From the NCBI GenBank assembly GCA_946540365.1, contig CAMNIH010000006.1:1-29022 (forward strand): DNA of 29,022 nt, given 5' to 3'. A program made the position numbers and the translations under genes. Below, one piece after another: positions 25,001 through 29,022 of this stretch. Position 1 is the stretch's first letter. The number at the start of each line of letters is the position of its first letter. This stretch comes from an uncultured Bacteroidales bacterium. GTDB lineage: Bacteria; Bacteroidota; Bacteroidia; Bacteroidales; P3. Under the pieces are notes generated by a model. The model did not search any database. It worked only from the letters and a program-made list of their open reading frames with translations, and was not told where the DNA came from.

Positions 25001-25657
25001 GTTGGTCTCCGCGCGCACACCGTTGTGGTAGGTCACGTTGGTGATGGCGGCGCCGAAGTCCCAGTTGAACCAGATGCTCGTCTTCTCGTTCGGGGCGCCC
25101 ACCTCGATGGTGTAGACTTCCAAGGTGTTCTTGGTGCCGATGATGTAGGAGCGGTAGCTATTGCCGTCGCCGGGGTTGACCCATTCCTGGTAGTAGTAGC
25201 CGGTGGCACCCGTGCGGCTCCAGGCGCAGTTGGGCGAGAAGCCCGCGCTGATCGGCTTGGCGATCACCGTGGCATGTGCGGGATCGTGGGCCGACGTGTC
25301 GAGGGCCAAGTAGTATTTGCCCCGCTCCACGATGTGGGTGATGGTGTTCAGCGGCTCACCCGAGATGTAGACGGGTGTCGCGTAGCCACTTGCGTCGAGC
25401 ACTGCGGTGTCCAAGGCTATCGGGATCTTGCGGCCGCCGGTGCCGAGGGTCCACTCTGCGTCCGAGTCGCCTTCCGTGCCGTCGAACCACCACAGGCGGC
25501 CGTTGGTCAGGGTGTACTTCTCTGTCACCGTCTGTGCATGGGCTGTCGTCAGGGGGCCGCCGAAGGCCACCATGGCCATCAGCAGCATCAGTGCGGTGCG
25601 TGTCGAGTAAATGATTCGAGTATTCATGAGTCTCTGATTCTTACTATTCTTCTTCAT
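13052..25657 (-). CDS. Giant surface protein with GGGN-type repeats, GLUG region and T9SS type A sorting domain
   Basis: The product is 4201 residues long. A signal peptide ends near TTAHAQ (about residue 42); an alternative start at 25627 (MNTRIIY...) would shorten the N-region by 10 residues. Residues ~43-500 are a beta-rich Tyr/Trp-containing region. Residues ~500-2090 hold about 35 copies of a V-Y/F-G-G-G/N motif, each preceded by a short strand such as TxVxIxGG, suggesting a parallel beta-solenoid. Residues ~2090-2840 are mixed beta. Residues ~2840-3140 look like another beta-helix (NGAVYVDGGSVWL). Residues ~3330-3440 resemble a PKD/SprB-type domain. A KPGHQFVMWDFSP segment (~3527) resembles InlB-type repeats. 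GLUG-type repeats lie at ~3597-3920. The end (VYPNPTTSRVTIE...YYLRVH...KLIKK) is a T9SS type A sorting domain. It is expected to be exported and attached to the cell surface as an adhesin or matrix protein; the ligand is unknown. Confidence 0.88.
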   Translation of the reverse strand: MKKNSKNQRLMNTRIIYSTRTALMLLMAMVAFGGPLTTAHAQTVTEKYTLTNGRLWWFDGTEGDSDAEWTLGTGGRKIPIALDTAVLDASGYATPVYISGEPLNTITHIVERGKYYLALDTSAHDPAHATVIAKPISAGFSPNCAWSRTGATGYYYQEWVNPGDGNSYRSYIIGTKNTLEVYTIEVGAPNEKTSIWFNWDFGAAITNVTYHNGVRAETNHWLYYDDQTNEWKMSGDSYERPETIKYGNYLANPTNAELNKHYYYGYPDGGAGGAWKPYGNGALFLPVQQIVHGIVIDRASADPGVGLKGITLGQNTLLYDQSTSAVINIERLGGDLTVPVRPAYTEYVETERRVGINLDYRERTAEAFGSAGGTPTTHTYYYKNGQLLDPQAPPTSNPKELTFVEATYSLNPSARRFLEMKIDMGAYTTRPITTTNESEAITLHCYSVPTSPTATLTAVVKYSFDDAGTLYYVYDTTTATINLDATLAKADDIDPVNAPVVLGYVCGGGRMANVGWDAGVVGVGNVGDPGYVAPTNAITGGNTKVTIHNSDSIWAIYGGNDIAGWVQGQATIQVGSLQTVFDMPVAYVYGGGCGYYSYSSAYNVTDGSWADTLTGSVAVGNYCFGNGGNSGKVYPWRWKLSEHSDAENEAHVIASGFGYAPFNGTDFMHGEKGQGGSGTVPYIKSSHVVIGVAEKAGVVDAATAALHNDLLHLDTVFGGAENAFIGIDGTGMASTAITVDVHGGSIMAVFGGNNYGGSIAPAAHVYTTVHNTKTTTQQNIENTYFTGYGRDFGIRHLYGGGNMVESAHAEVRILGGMTDTCFVGGNQASVVQPIGTINCRGDKFIYDNPSLNFTHPKLSDGTRDNPDYVNLQTWSTLNPSDPSDHNAWHEGREKMLKTNPGAVVTETGRYNVRVFFGGNNKADMANLSYIHLASGGVEYVYGGGNQGDMVNTTPYNSPFYRRWAKPNYPLRTAAEAGFDSAAWVADGWTKVLDFGDSVRGSLSGNGWEYEMPGALGSMVNAPQHSSIFVENIYGGCRMANVLHSSGLSLSGGVFGYVQGGCDISGDVGSKVAGEGTWVIIDSNALVLQDVYGGSDGYYHCHDNNTGRYLEEDVYSYADVAADYYHEYVGMLTPTQNRSNLYINGGTILYSAYGGGVMCDIGYKNGNNYFYNKNGVEGALNPAEGEQNGSIHFQMNAGTVGSPYWHHNANLLDGNVNIEHDTLAANRAAAKTADELANHDGNMYGGGYLSSLYGLSYFHIKGGKVYGSVFAGNDCMGSVNHFGKYSTPTIAAADFKATDDTTELNGSDRANFASYLLIEGQPRIANVYGGGNGAYNYHMPDRPEYSDFEPVCMSNVVDNRPVQHSSFIDIHTSGGYIDTVFGGGNGVGVSDIVRVLFNVNDTWLAAHPTTSSVGTIFGGNNRDDMTKCVPIIDLRAGVAENVYGGGNAGSMRGSEEFEDVCLNKVENVSTYVKIQSTDVTIKQNVFGGCRMADVENMAYVDIRGTNDAGVQYVYGGNDIAGTVYGNTRVDVSGGTVHNIWGGSNGYYQYQPIDPREDENVYAYGNTSFTGTPIATHTTGEPYVDSATVNLFGGTIKTSVYGGGRMGDVRATTVMVDNQACSTRPLTIEGAIYGGGEGNWAHLDQPRRGNTGENTTRTASGPSAVGATHVHLKSATNLTSATAYGGGRGGDAYNTYITLYPTWTQPFNAIYGGCWGSDVKGHTNVILDGVTQPRENSVTAAQYTARNVYGGNDFTGNVYASNITVNSGTYGNIYGAGDGFGGMGGEGEDDGTIAGIGSEAGSYSTYYSSNTYGTGLTVPNTEYVHIDVNDCRITGNLYGGGKLGTTFSYQKDAQGAYELSAGKKIADTSMTTATAYADPEKYSYIIVNVHGGVFDNNIFAGGSGRIGGNPLVYGLKMLNMEGGVVGTSIYGGSANVSDGYGRECIDTNTTTKRPSSVINMTAGTIGHSVYGGGYKGVIRGSAYINVGLDAIDKCELWNKTIQGQTNAYALFKPGADGGHVPALAALVSTNPLTINQSIYAGPNWGNSSGMADFSAPGVFGGETRIFVDGNGYNTGGEDMKPVMYIIGSIIGAGTSAAGGDLYSRIDVRNYGHVGDNCRPTRELKAIQRAHSLWLNNTAILYTGSTDAITAYLSNQITLNRLDTLNTVGYNVIDVDYAIINIGEVNYYNQVNYPYYPRDLAANANLARSNNNNALCNVDAPTYICDQLGHLNKTTNAYTALVVNDGINIDFIKPNGKYSEIHGFAYLLAPKNSSAVVTAAPKFGTRNPDNGGFITVCDALLQVITSSNDYILNWGTPTAEQLNNGAEYPYYNYSSMYRVWTLGDGTRRRFAVVQAHSNPDNPLADNKKITLEGDEVKDYNLAIAHSTLTLPPTKPGHYYKINAQKGVDLTDENEEMRLVDKSYLPVTWLDTLPNGAPYPNHLKDQWGINSGTSAAHSDSQVEPAAHGEVKALTLKNTGVSLQGIDYIYKNSNTHFGLMMVSGANFATYTAEDQANGLIPSGRSVGDMKAPNEFKDTTTWYGGTTLSGNSHVNVVSNFSTAQVGANENVSPELDLYMLYDNRFSHTILGTVTLQLDEYDETGVNLNKPIEVEITLSTVLEEFTDMEYEVLAMYNEGRTNMFERKVVLPATLQTREVYLEGITWAPTDNNGNWLSSASDPNNNNFYMTDKEEQITGNTVLEANRFGMELYVTDNVSNTLTTSVGWFTQIMTVDKKKNLYTLAGYTADKKRVTGTNEDAYYESGSDTIYDQKINSNASTLGEPLGTLDGRGEAAVVVRLNFDGSRIYPDTDGKGYVGKVVMHLVSYNSESEKRPEDANHFDLTVYVKTRAHGDTIYLATAQNSIMRNGITMQSHSSKPDPSLTPDCGKHPDDYLHTFQEAFTGPYQEGDVIAILDEVVIPDNTQVFIKGEEYMPVQVIRYSGHHHSFPGEKCAYRGPMITVDGDNAAFTSRCIEFNGSMLTKTKPKIVGTKWDENIANIDAWITAHPTDTWDGMSISDWVTKHPNLLTDFTVSGSTVQGSYDKFADTLKVVGPIIAAKNGATVTLQNGTAVEHNFNKYEGADHSKMGAISVTNGSVLNLINNVTIKENLSFKLTGDTREHPMNGAVYVDGGSVWLLSPTSKGTATVANKNLQLADTNNHEYYALDRINIKGLADAQNVHYSFQENNLYNPSGDLTNANFTLANVYLTRTQESNDLTDQQSDLIYISSLPNAGTKIGISKWFPGPTERDTIQVVFQSSATQLKEAVYTNNNFSSDDGYNIFYNYGVNTTRAYLHRCATFNYQQGTGIANFVKYIESTPHDVGFLSDRALDYHVLPDASCPTGGDTLLYRLQGGFFPYTYTWYDQNNGGAEYRTRTTTGTDLEINSQVKNHIFDGVRQAVVDSLVTPPVNIPYTETDGNYHYTVSATDVTGFCTLTKEVEVVLRKVDNSNIDYTANWSDNAAVDLEVNPAGKNPYNGTKATGERTYKAIKITPSVSPNTSYGNIVAAVGTEIFDTDVPTSGLQALSFCEGDVIRLATAAKPGHQFVMWDFSPFYSTPTTYVVPSASTSVIAYYSPTDYWVDVVKDSVKAGATYHNNYYYTARPSGAGYVTLHNGDVHIYNENGLAWFISVVNGLNGAQARPFFFNNVYLHDKTGGYDMAAHKWTPVGTQQHRFRGRFLGVSSAETDTARLADGSFVSIKHLIVDEPDLNEVGMFAFLDSATVQSIKLEAALMRGAQYVGTLAAKSVQSKVLNVAVIDSLEGETSSTTILTTHHVSGGMVAQAEKSTIDRSSTSAKYVGNAVYSGGMVGYSLGSKIKNSYMRNINRMDAVYLGGAVGYADQSTTITPSGSRGRKSGSDDNRTFITNNYVHTLNQGHNQRVGGLVGYAKNTVIENNYVYGNLSGDATEGGVGAVLDEGSSADYNYYASNATSKAVGQTRNNAVSTHSSAFSGSGNQVTLENSTHGVNNLTRTLNLWVRAHGSDHRTWRSDLEGVNHGYPVFGTPDMIPVSEELTVEGCDSVEWDGTTYLFDDEVVSHIVDSALMVDSTHTLHIVVHHSTREQVSDSVDLGSSYSGYGFYLTATEVALLRETMQLHGSTTIVLSDTLQSALTGCDSIITLQLSVNSQQGIVETPAEFQLRVYPNPTTSRVTIEATEAISHVELYDNEGRRLQDYNTRQNDNITIDVSHYPTGAYYLRVHTADNVTIQKLIKK
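13055..13303 (-). other. T9SS type A C-terminal sorting domain of the giant protein
   Basis: The last ~80 residues contain the conserved LRVYPNPTTSRVTIE strand, HVELYDNEGRRLQ and GAYYLRVHTADNVTIQKLIKK. These match the Por secretion tail (TIGR04183-type) in order and spacing. In this family the domain is recognised by the type IX translocon and removed by the PorU sortase. Confidence 0.9.
13890..14870 (-). other. GLUG-type repeat region in the giant protein
   Basis: The region opens with YNENGLAWFISVVNGLNG and WTPVGTQQHRFRGRFLG, the usual entry to GLUG-containing regions. It continues with repeated units such as VSGGMVAQAEKSTI, YSGGMVGYSLGSKIKNSYM, LGGAVGYADQS and VGGLVGYAKNTVIENNYVYG. These match the GLUG motif of IgA-peptidase-like and other adhesins. 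A related region makes up the C-terminal half of the downstream lipoprotein. Confidence 0.75.
19380..24160 (-). repeat. GGGN-type glycine-rich protein repeat region of the giant protein
   Basis: About 35 copies of a (V/I)(Y/F)GG(G/N/C/S)-type motif were counted by eye, spaced irregularly at roughly 25-100 residues. Typical forms are VYGGGNQGDM, IYGGCRMANV, VFGGNNKADM and VYGGNDIAG. The strand-turn-strand pattern with aromatic-Gly-Gly turns suggests a right-handed parallel beta-helix. I do not know a named domain for it. Confidence 0.75.
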
Positions 25658-25661
25658 GTCT

Positions 25662-28600
25662 TTATTCAGTTACGGTGTAGGTGACCACGCCCGAGGTCTT
25701 GGTCGGGCCTGCAAAGTCGTCTTTGTGGGCGATGGCTTTCACCACGGTGCCGGCGGTCAGACGGGTCAGCGGTTCGCTGTAGGTCGCCGAGCTGGTGGTG
25801 GGATCATCGCCGTTGGTGGTGTAGTGGATGGTGGCGCCCTCGCGGCTGGTGAGGGTCACCGTGCCGGGTGCGGTCTTGGTCACCTTGGGCACGCTCAGCA
25901 GCACGTTGCCGCCGATCTCGATGTCGGGGTTGCCTTTCACCATGGCCGCGTTGCCGCCGCCGTAGACGTTGTGCCACACCTTGGTGTCGCTGCCCTGGAT
26001 GACGACCTTGGGCGAGCCGTTGACCGGGCCGGCGTTGCCGCCGCCGAACACGTTGCCCGCCAGCGTGCGGCCCAGCTCGTTCTTGGCGCGGCCGATGCGC
26101 ACGTAGTTGTTGGGCTGCGGGTCGATGGTGTTGCCGGCGTGGTCCTTCACGCGGTAGGCGCCGATGACCACCTTCGGGTTGGCATTGACATGGGCGTCCT
26201 CCGTGGTGTCGCTGCTGATACCGTAGCCGCCGCCGAACACTGCCGTGTCCACCGTGGCCTGGATGATGTTCACCACCGGGGTGAAGTTAGTGATGGTGAC
26301 ATTTGTGTCCGTCACGGGGCCGTAGGGGCTGTTGGGCGTGTAGGAGGCTTTGTAGCCGCCGCCGTAGACGTAGCGCAGCCGCGTGACGTCGGGGCAGGTG
26401 TTGAGGCCCCAGTCGACGTTGACCTCGATCTTGCCGTTGATGTTGCCGCCCTCGTCGTTGCCGCCGAAGAGCTCGTCGATCGAGCCGCCGTAGACGTTCA
26501 CCGTCACGTTGCCGCTGATGGGGGCGCTCTTGGAGCCGCCGAAGACGCGTGTCAGGTCGCCGCCCTCGATGTTGAGGGTGACGTCGCCGGTGATGGGGGC
26601 CTCGTTGGCGCCGCCGTAGATGGTCTTGCTGCCCTTGAAGCCGCAGGGGATGGTGACCACCGTCGAGCCGCCAGCGGCCTGGTTGCCGCCGCCGAAGGCT
26701 TCGTCGAGCAGCAGGTCGCAGGTGTTGACAGGTTCGAAGTTGACGCTGGCGGTGCCGTGTACCATACCGGTGGTGTTCGAGCCGCCGAAGGCCTGCTCGA
26801 TGAGGCCGCCCTCGATGGTGACGCTGGCGTTGCCCTGGATGTTGGCAGGCAGGAGGGTGCCGTGTGCATCGGTGGTGTGGCCGTCGCCGCCGGCGAAGAC
26901 CTGCTTGATGTGGCCGCCTTCGATATGGACGGTGGTGCTGGCCTTGATGGCGTCGGTGCCGATGTCGGCCGCGCGGCCGCCGCCGTAGACGTGCTGGATG
27001 GTGTTCTCGGAGCACTCGTGGATGGTGACGGTGGTGCTGTTGGTGGCCTGGGTGGGGATGTAGTCGGCCTTGTTGCCGCCGCCGTAGACATCGGCCAGGG
27101 CGTAGCGCGCGTCGGCGCGCAGGGAGGTCTGCTCGGCAGCGGTCAGGGCCTGGATGTCGAGGGTGTCGAGCGCATCGACCGGGTCGGCCTTGGCTTTGAG
27201 GGCGGTGGGATAGACATTGCCGCTGCTGATGCCGTCGCCGGCCTCGTGGGCGGTGCTGTAGACGTCGACCATGACGTCGGCCTTGGGCGAGCCCGCGATG
27301 TTGTTGCAGCCGAAGACGTTGCCCCGGATGGTGGCGCCCACGGCGGGCTGGCCGTACTGGCTGGCGGCGCCGATGTTCACCTGCACGGTGTTCAGCACGT
27401 TGGCGTCGCGCTTGCTGTCGGCGTCGGGGGTGTCGGTGCCGTCCTCGTAGAGGGTGACGCGCTCGAGGTTTCCGCTGGCACCGGCGTCGCCGTTGCCGCC
27501 GCCGAAGATGTTGCCCTTGCTGCCGGCATTGTAGCCTGCGGCACTGCCGTCGGTGGCGCTGCCGATGGTGCCGCTGAGGATGTTGACAGTGGTGGTGTTG
27601 CCGATGGTGCCGATGGTGCCGAGGGCCGAGCCGCCGAACACATCGCCCCAGATGGCGAAGTTGGTCGGGCTGCCGGTCTCGGTGCCGATGTTGACCACGG
27701 TGTTGCCCAGTACGCCAGCCATGAAGCCGCCGCCATATACATTATTCTTAATGGTGCCGCCGAGGATGTTGACCTCGGTGTTGCCGCGCACACGGCCGGC
27801 GGTGGTGCTGTACCATTTGTTGCCCGACTGGCCCTGCTTGTAGCCGCGGTCGGCGCCACGGCCGCTGCCGAAGACGTTGCCGTTCACCGGGCCGCCGTTG
27901 CCGTTGCCGATGAAGGGATGGCCGTCGGTCTTGCCGTGGGTCTGCTGCACGTAGACCACGGTGTTGCCGCTGACGTGGCCGTTGTCGCCGCTGCCGAAGA
28001 CGCAGCCGTTGACCTGGGCCATGCTGTCGATGACCACCCGGGTCTGGTCGACGAAGGTGTAGTAGTTGAAGGCGTTGCCGGTGCCGTCCTGGCCCGCGAT
28101 ACCACGGCCCGCGCCGAAGACGCGTCCGTTGTTCGAGCCGTCGGTGCCGACGGTGCCGCCCAGGATGGTGACGTAGCTCTTGCCCCAGCTGCTGTCGATG
28201 CCGGGGGTGATGCCGGAAGCGGTGATCTCGCTGATGGAGGCAGCCCGCAGCACGGAGTCGGCGGGCGAGGCGGGGACGGTGCCGTCGTTGAAGATGTAGC
28301 GTCCCACCGAGGCTAACGAGCCGCCGCCGAAGACGTTGTGGTAGACCCTGCCGCCGCGCATCACGACGTGGGTGTTGCCGTAGACGGCACCCGAGGTGCG
28401 GCTCACTTGTTTGGCGTCGTTGAGATCGATACCGCGACCGCCGCCGTAGACGTTGCCCGGGTAGACGGGCTCGGCAATGGTGGCCACCTCGGCGTAGCCG
28501 ATGGTGCCGCCGTTGATGGTGACGTAGGTGTTGTGCCACACGTGGCCGTTCTCGCCGCCGCCGAAGACGGAGCCGTAGACGGTGCCATTATTGATATTTA

Positions 28601-29022
28601 CATAGGTTTCGCGCACGAAGGCCATGTTCTTCACCAGCCGGTCGATGGCCGAGAGGCCGCGGCTGCTGCCGAAGACGTTGCCGCCGTACTGGCCGCGCAT
28701 GTTACTGCTGAGGGGGTGGGTGCTGACGATTTCGTAGGTCTCGCCGATGACGGCGCTGCCGCTGATGGTTACCGTGGTGGTGCCGGCAGTGGCGTGGCTG
28801 GAGACCAGTTCGCCCGAAGCGTTGCGGTCGCCGTCGCCCACACCGGCCATGTTGCCGCCGCCGTAGACGTTGCGCATCACGTGGCCGCCAGTGACATCGA
28901 CCACCGTGTGGCCGTAGACGCGGCCCGCCGTGGGCGACATCCTGTGGCCCACATTGGTCAGGTCGAGGCCGCGGCCCGAGCCGTAGACCGAGCCGGCTGT
29001 GAGCACCATGCCGTTGCTGGCG
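25662..29022 (-). CDS. Giant GGGN-repeat surface protein (5' end off-window)
   Basis: The frame is open to the right edge, so the N-terminus and any signal peptide are missing; at least 1119 residues are seen. About 25 motifs of the form VYGGGN, VFGSGRG, VFGGGENG or VYGGGYKA recur every ~45 residues, alternating with strands such as NTYVTINGGTI. This is the same architecture as the downstream giant. The last ~85 residues (KTAPGTVTLTSREGATIHYTTNGDDPTTSSATYSEPL...TVVKAIAHKD) match the chitobiase/beta-hexosaminidase C-terminal (CHB_HEX_C_1) beta-sandwich. The protein ends VVTYTVTE with no T9SS sorting domain. Its TAA is 4 nt before the ATG of the next giant gene, so both are in one transcript. 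It is probably an extracellular or cell-envelope structural protein; how it is anchored cannot be seen here. Confidence 0.82.
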   Translation of the reverse strand, partial: ASNGMVLTAGSVYGSGRGLDLTNVGHRMSPTAGRVYGHTVVDVTGGHVMRNVYGGGNMAGVGDGDRNASGELVSSHATAGTTTVTISGSAVIGETYEIVSTHPLSSNMRGQYGGNVFGSSRGLSAIDRLVKNMAFVRETYVNINNGTVYGSVFGGGENGHVWHNTYVTINGGTIGYAEVATIAEPVYPGNVYGGGRGIDLNDAKQVSRTSGAVYGNTHVVMRGGRVYHNVFGGGSLASVGRYIFNDGTVPASPADSVLRAASISEITASGITPGIDSSWGKSYVTILGGTVGTDGSNNGRVFGAGRGIAGQDGTGNAFNYYTFVDQTRVVIDSMAQVNGCVFGSGDNGHVSGNTVVYVQQTHGKTDGHPFIGNGNGGPVNGNVFGSGRGADRGYKQGQSGNKWYSTTAGRVRGNTEVNILGGTIKNNVYGGGFMAGVLGNTVVNIGTETGSPTNFAIWGDVFGGSALGTIGTIGNTTTVNILSGTIGSATDGSAAGYNAGSKGNIFGGGNGDAGASGNLERVTLYEDGTDTPDADSKRDANVLNTVQVNIGAASQYGQPAVGATIRGNVFGCNNIAGSPKADVMVDVYSTAHEAGDGISSGNVYPTALKAKADPVDALDTLDIQALTAAEQTSLRADARYALADVYGGGNKADYIPTQATNSTTVTIHECSENTIQHVYGGGRAADIGTDAIKASTTVHIEGGHIKQVFAGGDGHTTDAHGTLLPANIQGNASVTIEGGLIEQAFGGSNTTGMVHGTASVNFEPVNTCDLLLDEAFGGGNQAAGGSTVVTIPCGFKGSKTIYGGANEAPITGDVTLNIEGGDLTRVFGGSKSAPISGNVTVNVYGGSIDELFGGNDEGGNINGKIEVNVDWGLNTCPDVTRLRYVYGGGYKASYTPNSPYGPVTDTNVTITNFTPVVNIIQATVDTAVFGGGYGISSDTTEDAHVNANPKVVIGAYRVKDHAGNTIDPQPNNYVRIGRAKNELGRTLAGNVFGGGNAGPVNGSPKVVIQGSDTKVWHNVYGGGNAAMVKGNPDIEIGGNVLLSVPKVTKTAPGTVTLTSREGATIHYTTNGDDPTTSSATYSEPLTRLTAGTVVKAIAHKDDFAGPTKTSGVVTYTVTE
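25940..29005 (-). repeat. GGGN-type repeat region of the upstream giant
   Basis: I counted 25 motif copies by eye, beginning with VYGSGRGL at the right edge and ending with VYGGGNAAMV. Spacing is more regular (about 45 residues) than in the downstream giant. Alternation of VYGNTxVxIxGG and VxGNVFGGGN is consistent with two strands per helical turn. Confidence 0.75.

Noticed and set aside
25650..25670. Frameshift or sequencing error splitting one giant gene in two
   Set aside because: The downstream frame begins with a convincing signal peptide, and the upstream frame ends after a complete CHB_HEX_C_1-like domain, so two separate genes fit better.
21944..28316. Long open frames on the plus strand across the giant genes
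   Set aside because: They are antisense to well-supported repeat proteins. Their translations are Val/Ala/His/Asp-rich without domains, as expected from GC-rich codons read in reverse.
19745..28870. CRISPR-like array of GCCGCCGCCGTAGAC
   Set aside because: Spacing is irregular, the intervening sequence is in-frame coding, and the repeat encodes a protein motif. No cas genes are present.

Overview
The window comes from a member of the Bacteroidota, most likely order Bacteroidales. The evidence is two kinds of type IX secretion (T9SS) C-terminal sorting domain, a fimbrillin-like lipoprotein, a DUF4290 protein, a MurA with Asp in place of the usual active-site Cys, weak purine-rich ribosome-binding sites and a TAnnTTTG-type promoter box. 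The DNA is GC-rich. Every gene I can support lies on the minus strand, so transcription runs from high to low coordinates. I see no rRNA, tRNA, transposase, integrase or CRISPR array. I cannot name the genus from this sequence.

From 29022 down to about 10310 lies a cell-surface block. It has two consecutive very large proteins built on a GGGN-type glycine-rich repeat: one cut by the window edge (at least 1119 residues seen) and one complete at about 4200 residues. They are followed by a 65-residue protein whose start overlaps the giant's stop by 4 nt, and by an 821-residue fimbrillin/GLUG-type lipoprotein. The complete giant has, in order, a signal peptide, an N-terminal beta-rich region, about 1600 residues of glycine-rich repeats, further beta domains, a GLUG-type region and a T9SS type A sorting domain. 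It is therefore predicted to be exported across the outer membrane and attached to the surface. This block is the best candidate for an undescribed system.

From 10290 down to 4985 lies a mostly housekeeping group with short spacing: a secreted conserved protein, a DUF4290 protein, murA (peptidoglycan precursor), a PHP/CpsB-type phosphatase (capsule control), a small lipoprotein and purB (purine synthesis). Two 9-bp-period tandem repeats of related sequence flank the DUF4290 gene, and one of them is translated as the C-terminal tail of its neighbour.

From 4881 down to 1062 lie an MsbA-like ABC exporter, a T9SS type B (gliding-motility-type C-terminus) surface protein whose start overlaps the exporter's stop, and nadK. 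After a repeat-rich intergenic stretch (784-1061) come a small four-helix membrane protein and the N-terminus of an SDR-type epimerase/threonine dehydrogenase, which has its own likely promoter.
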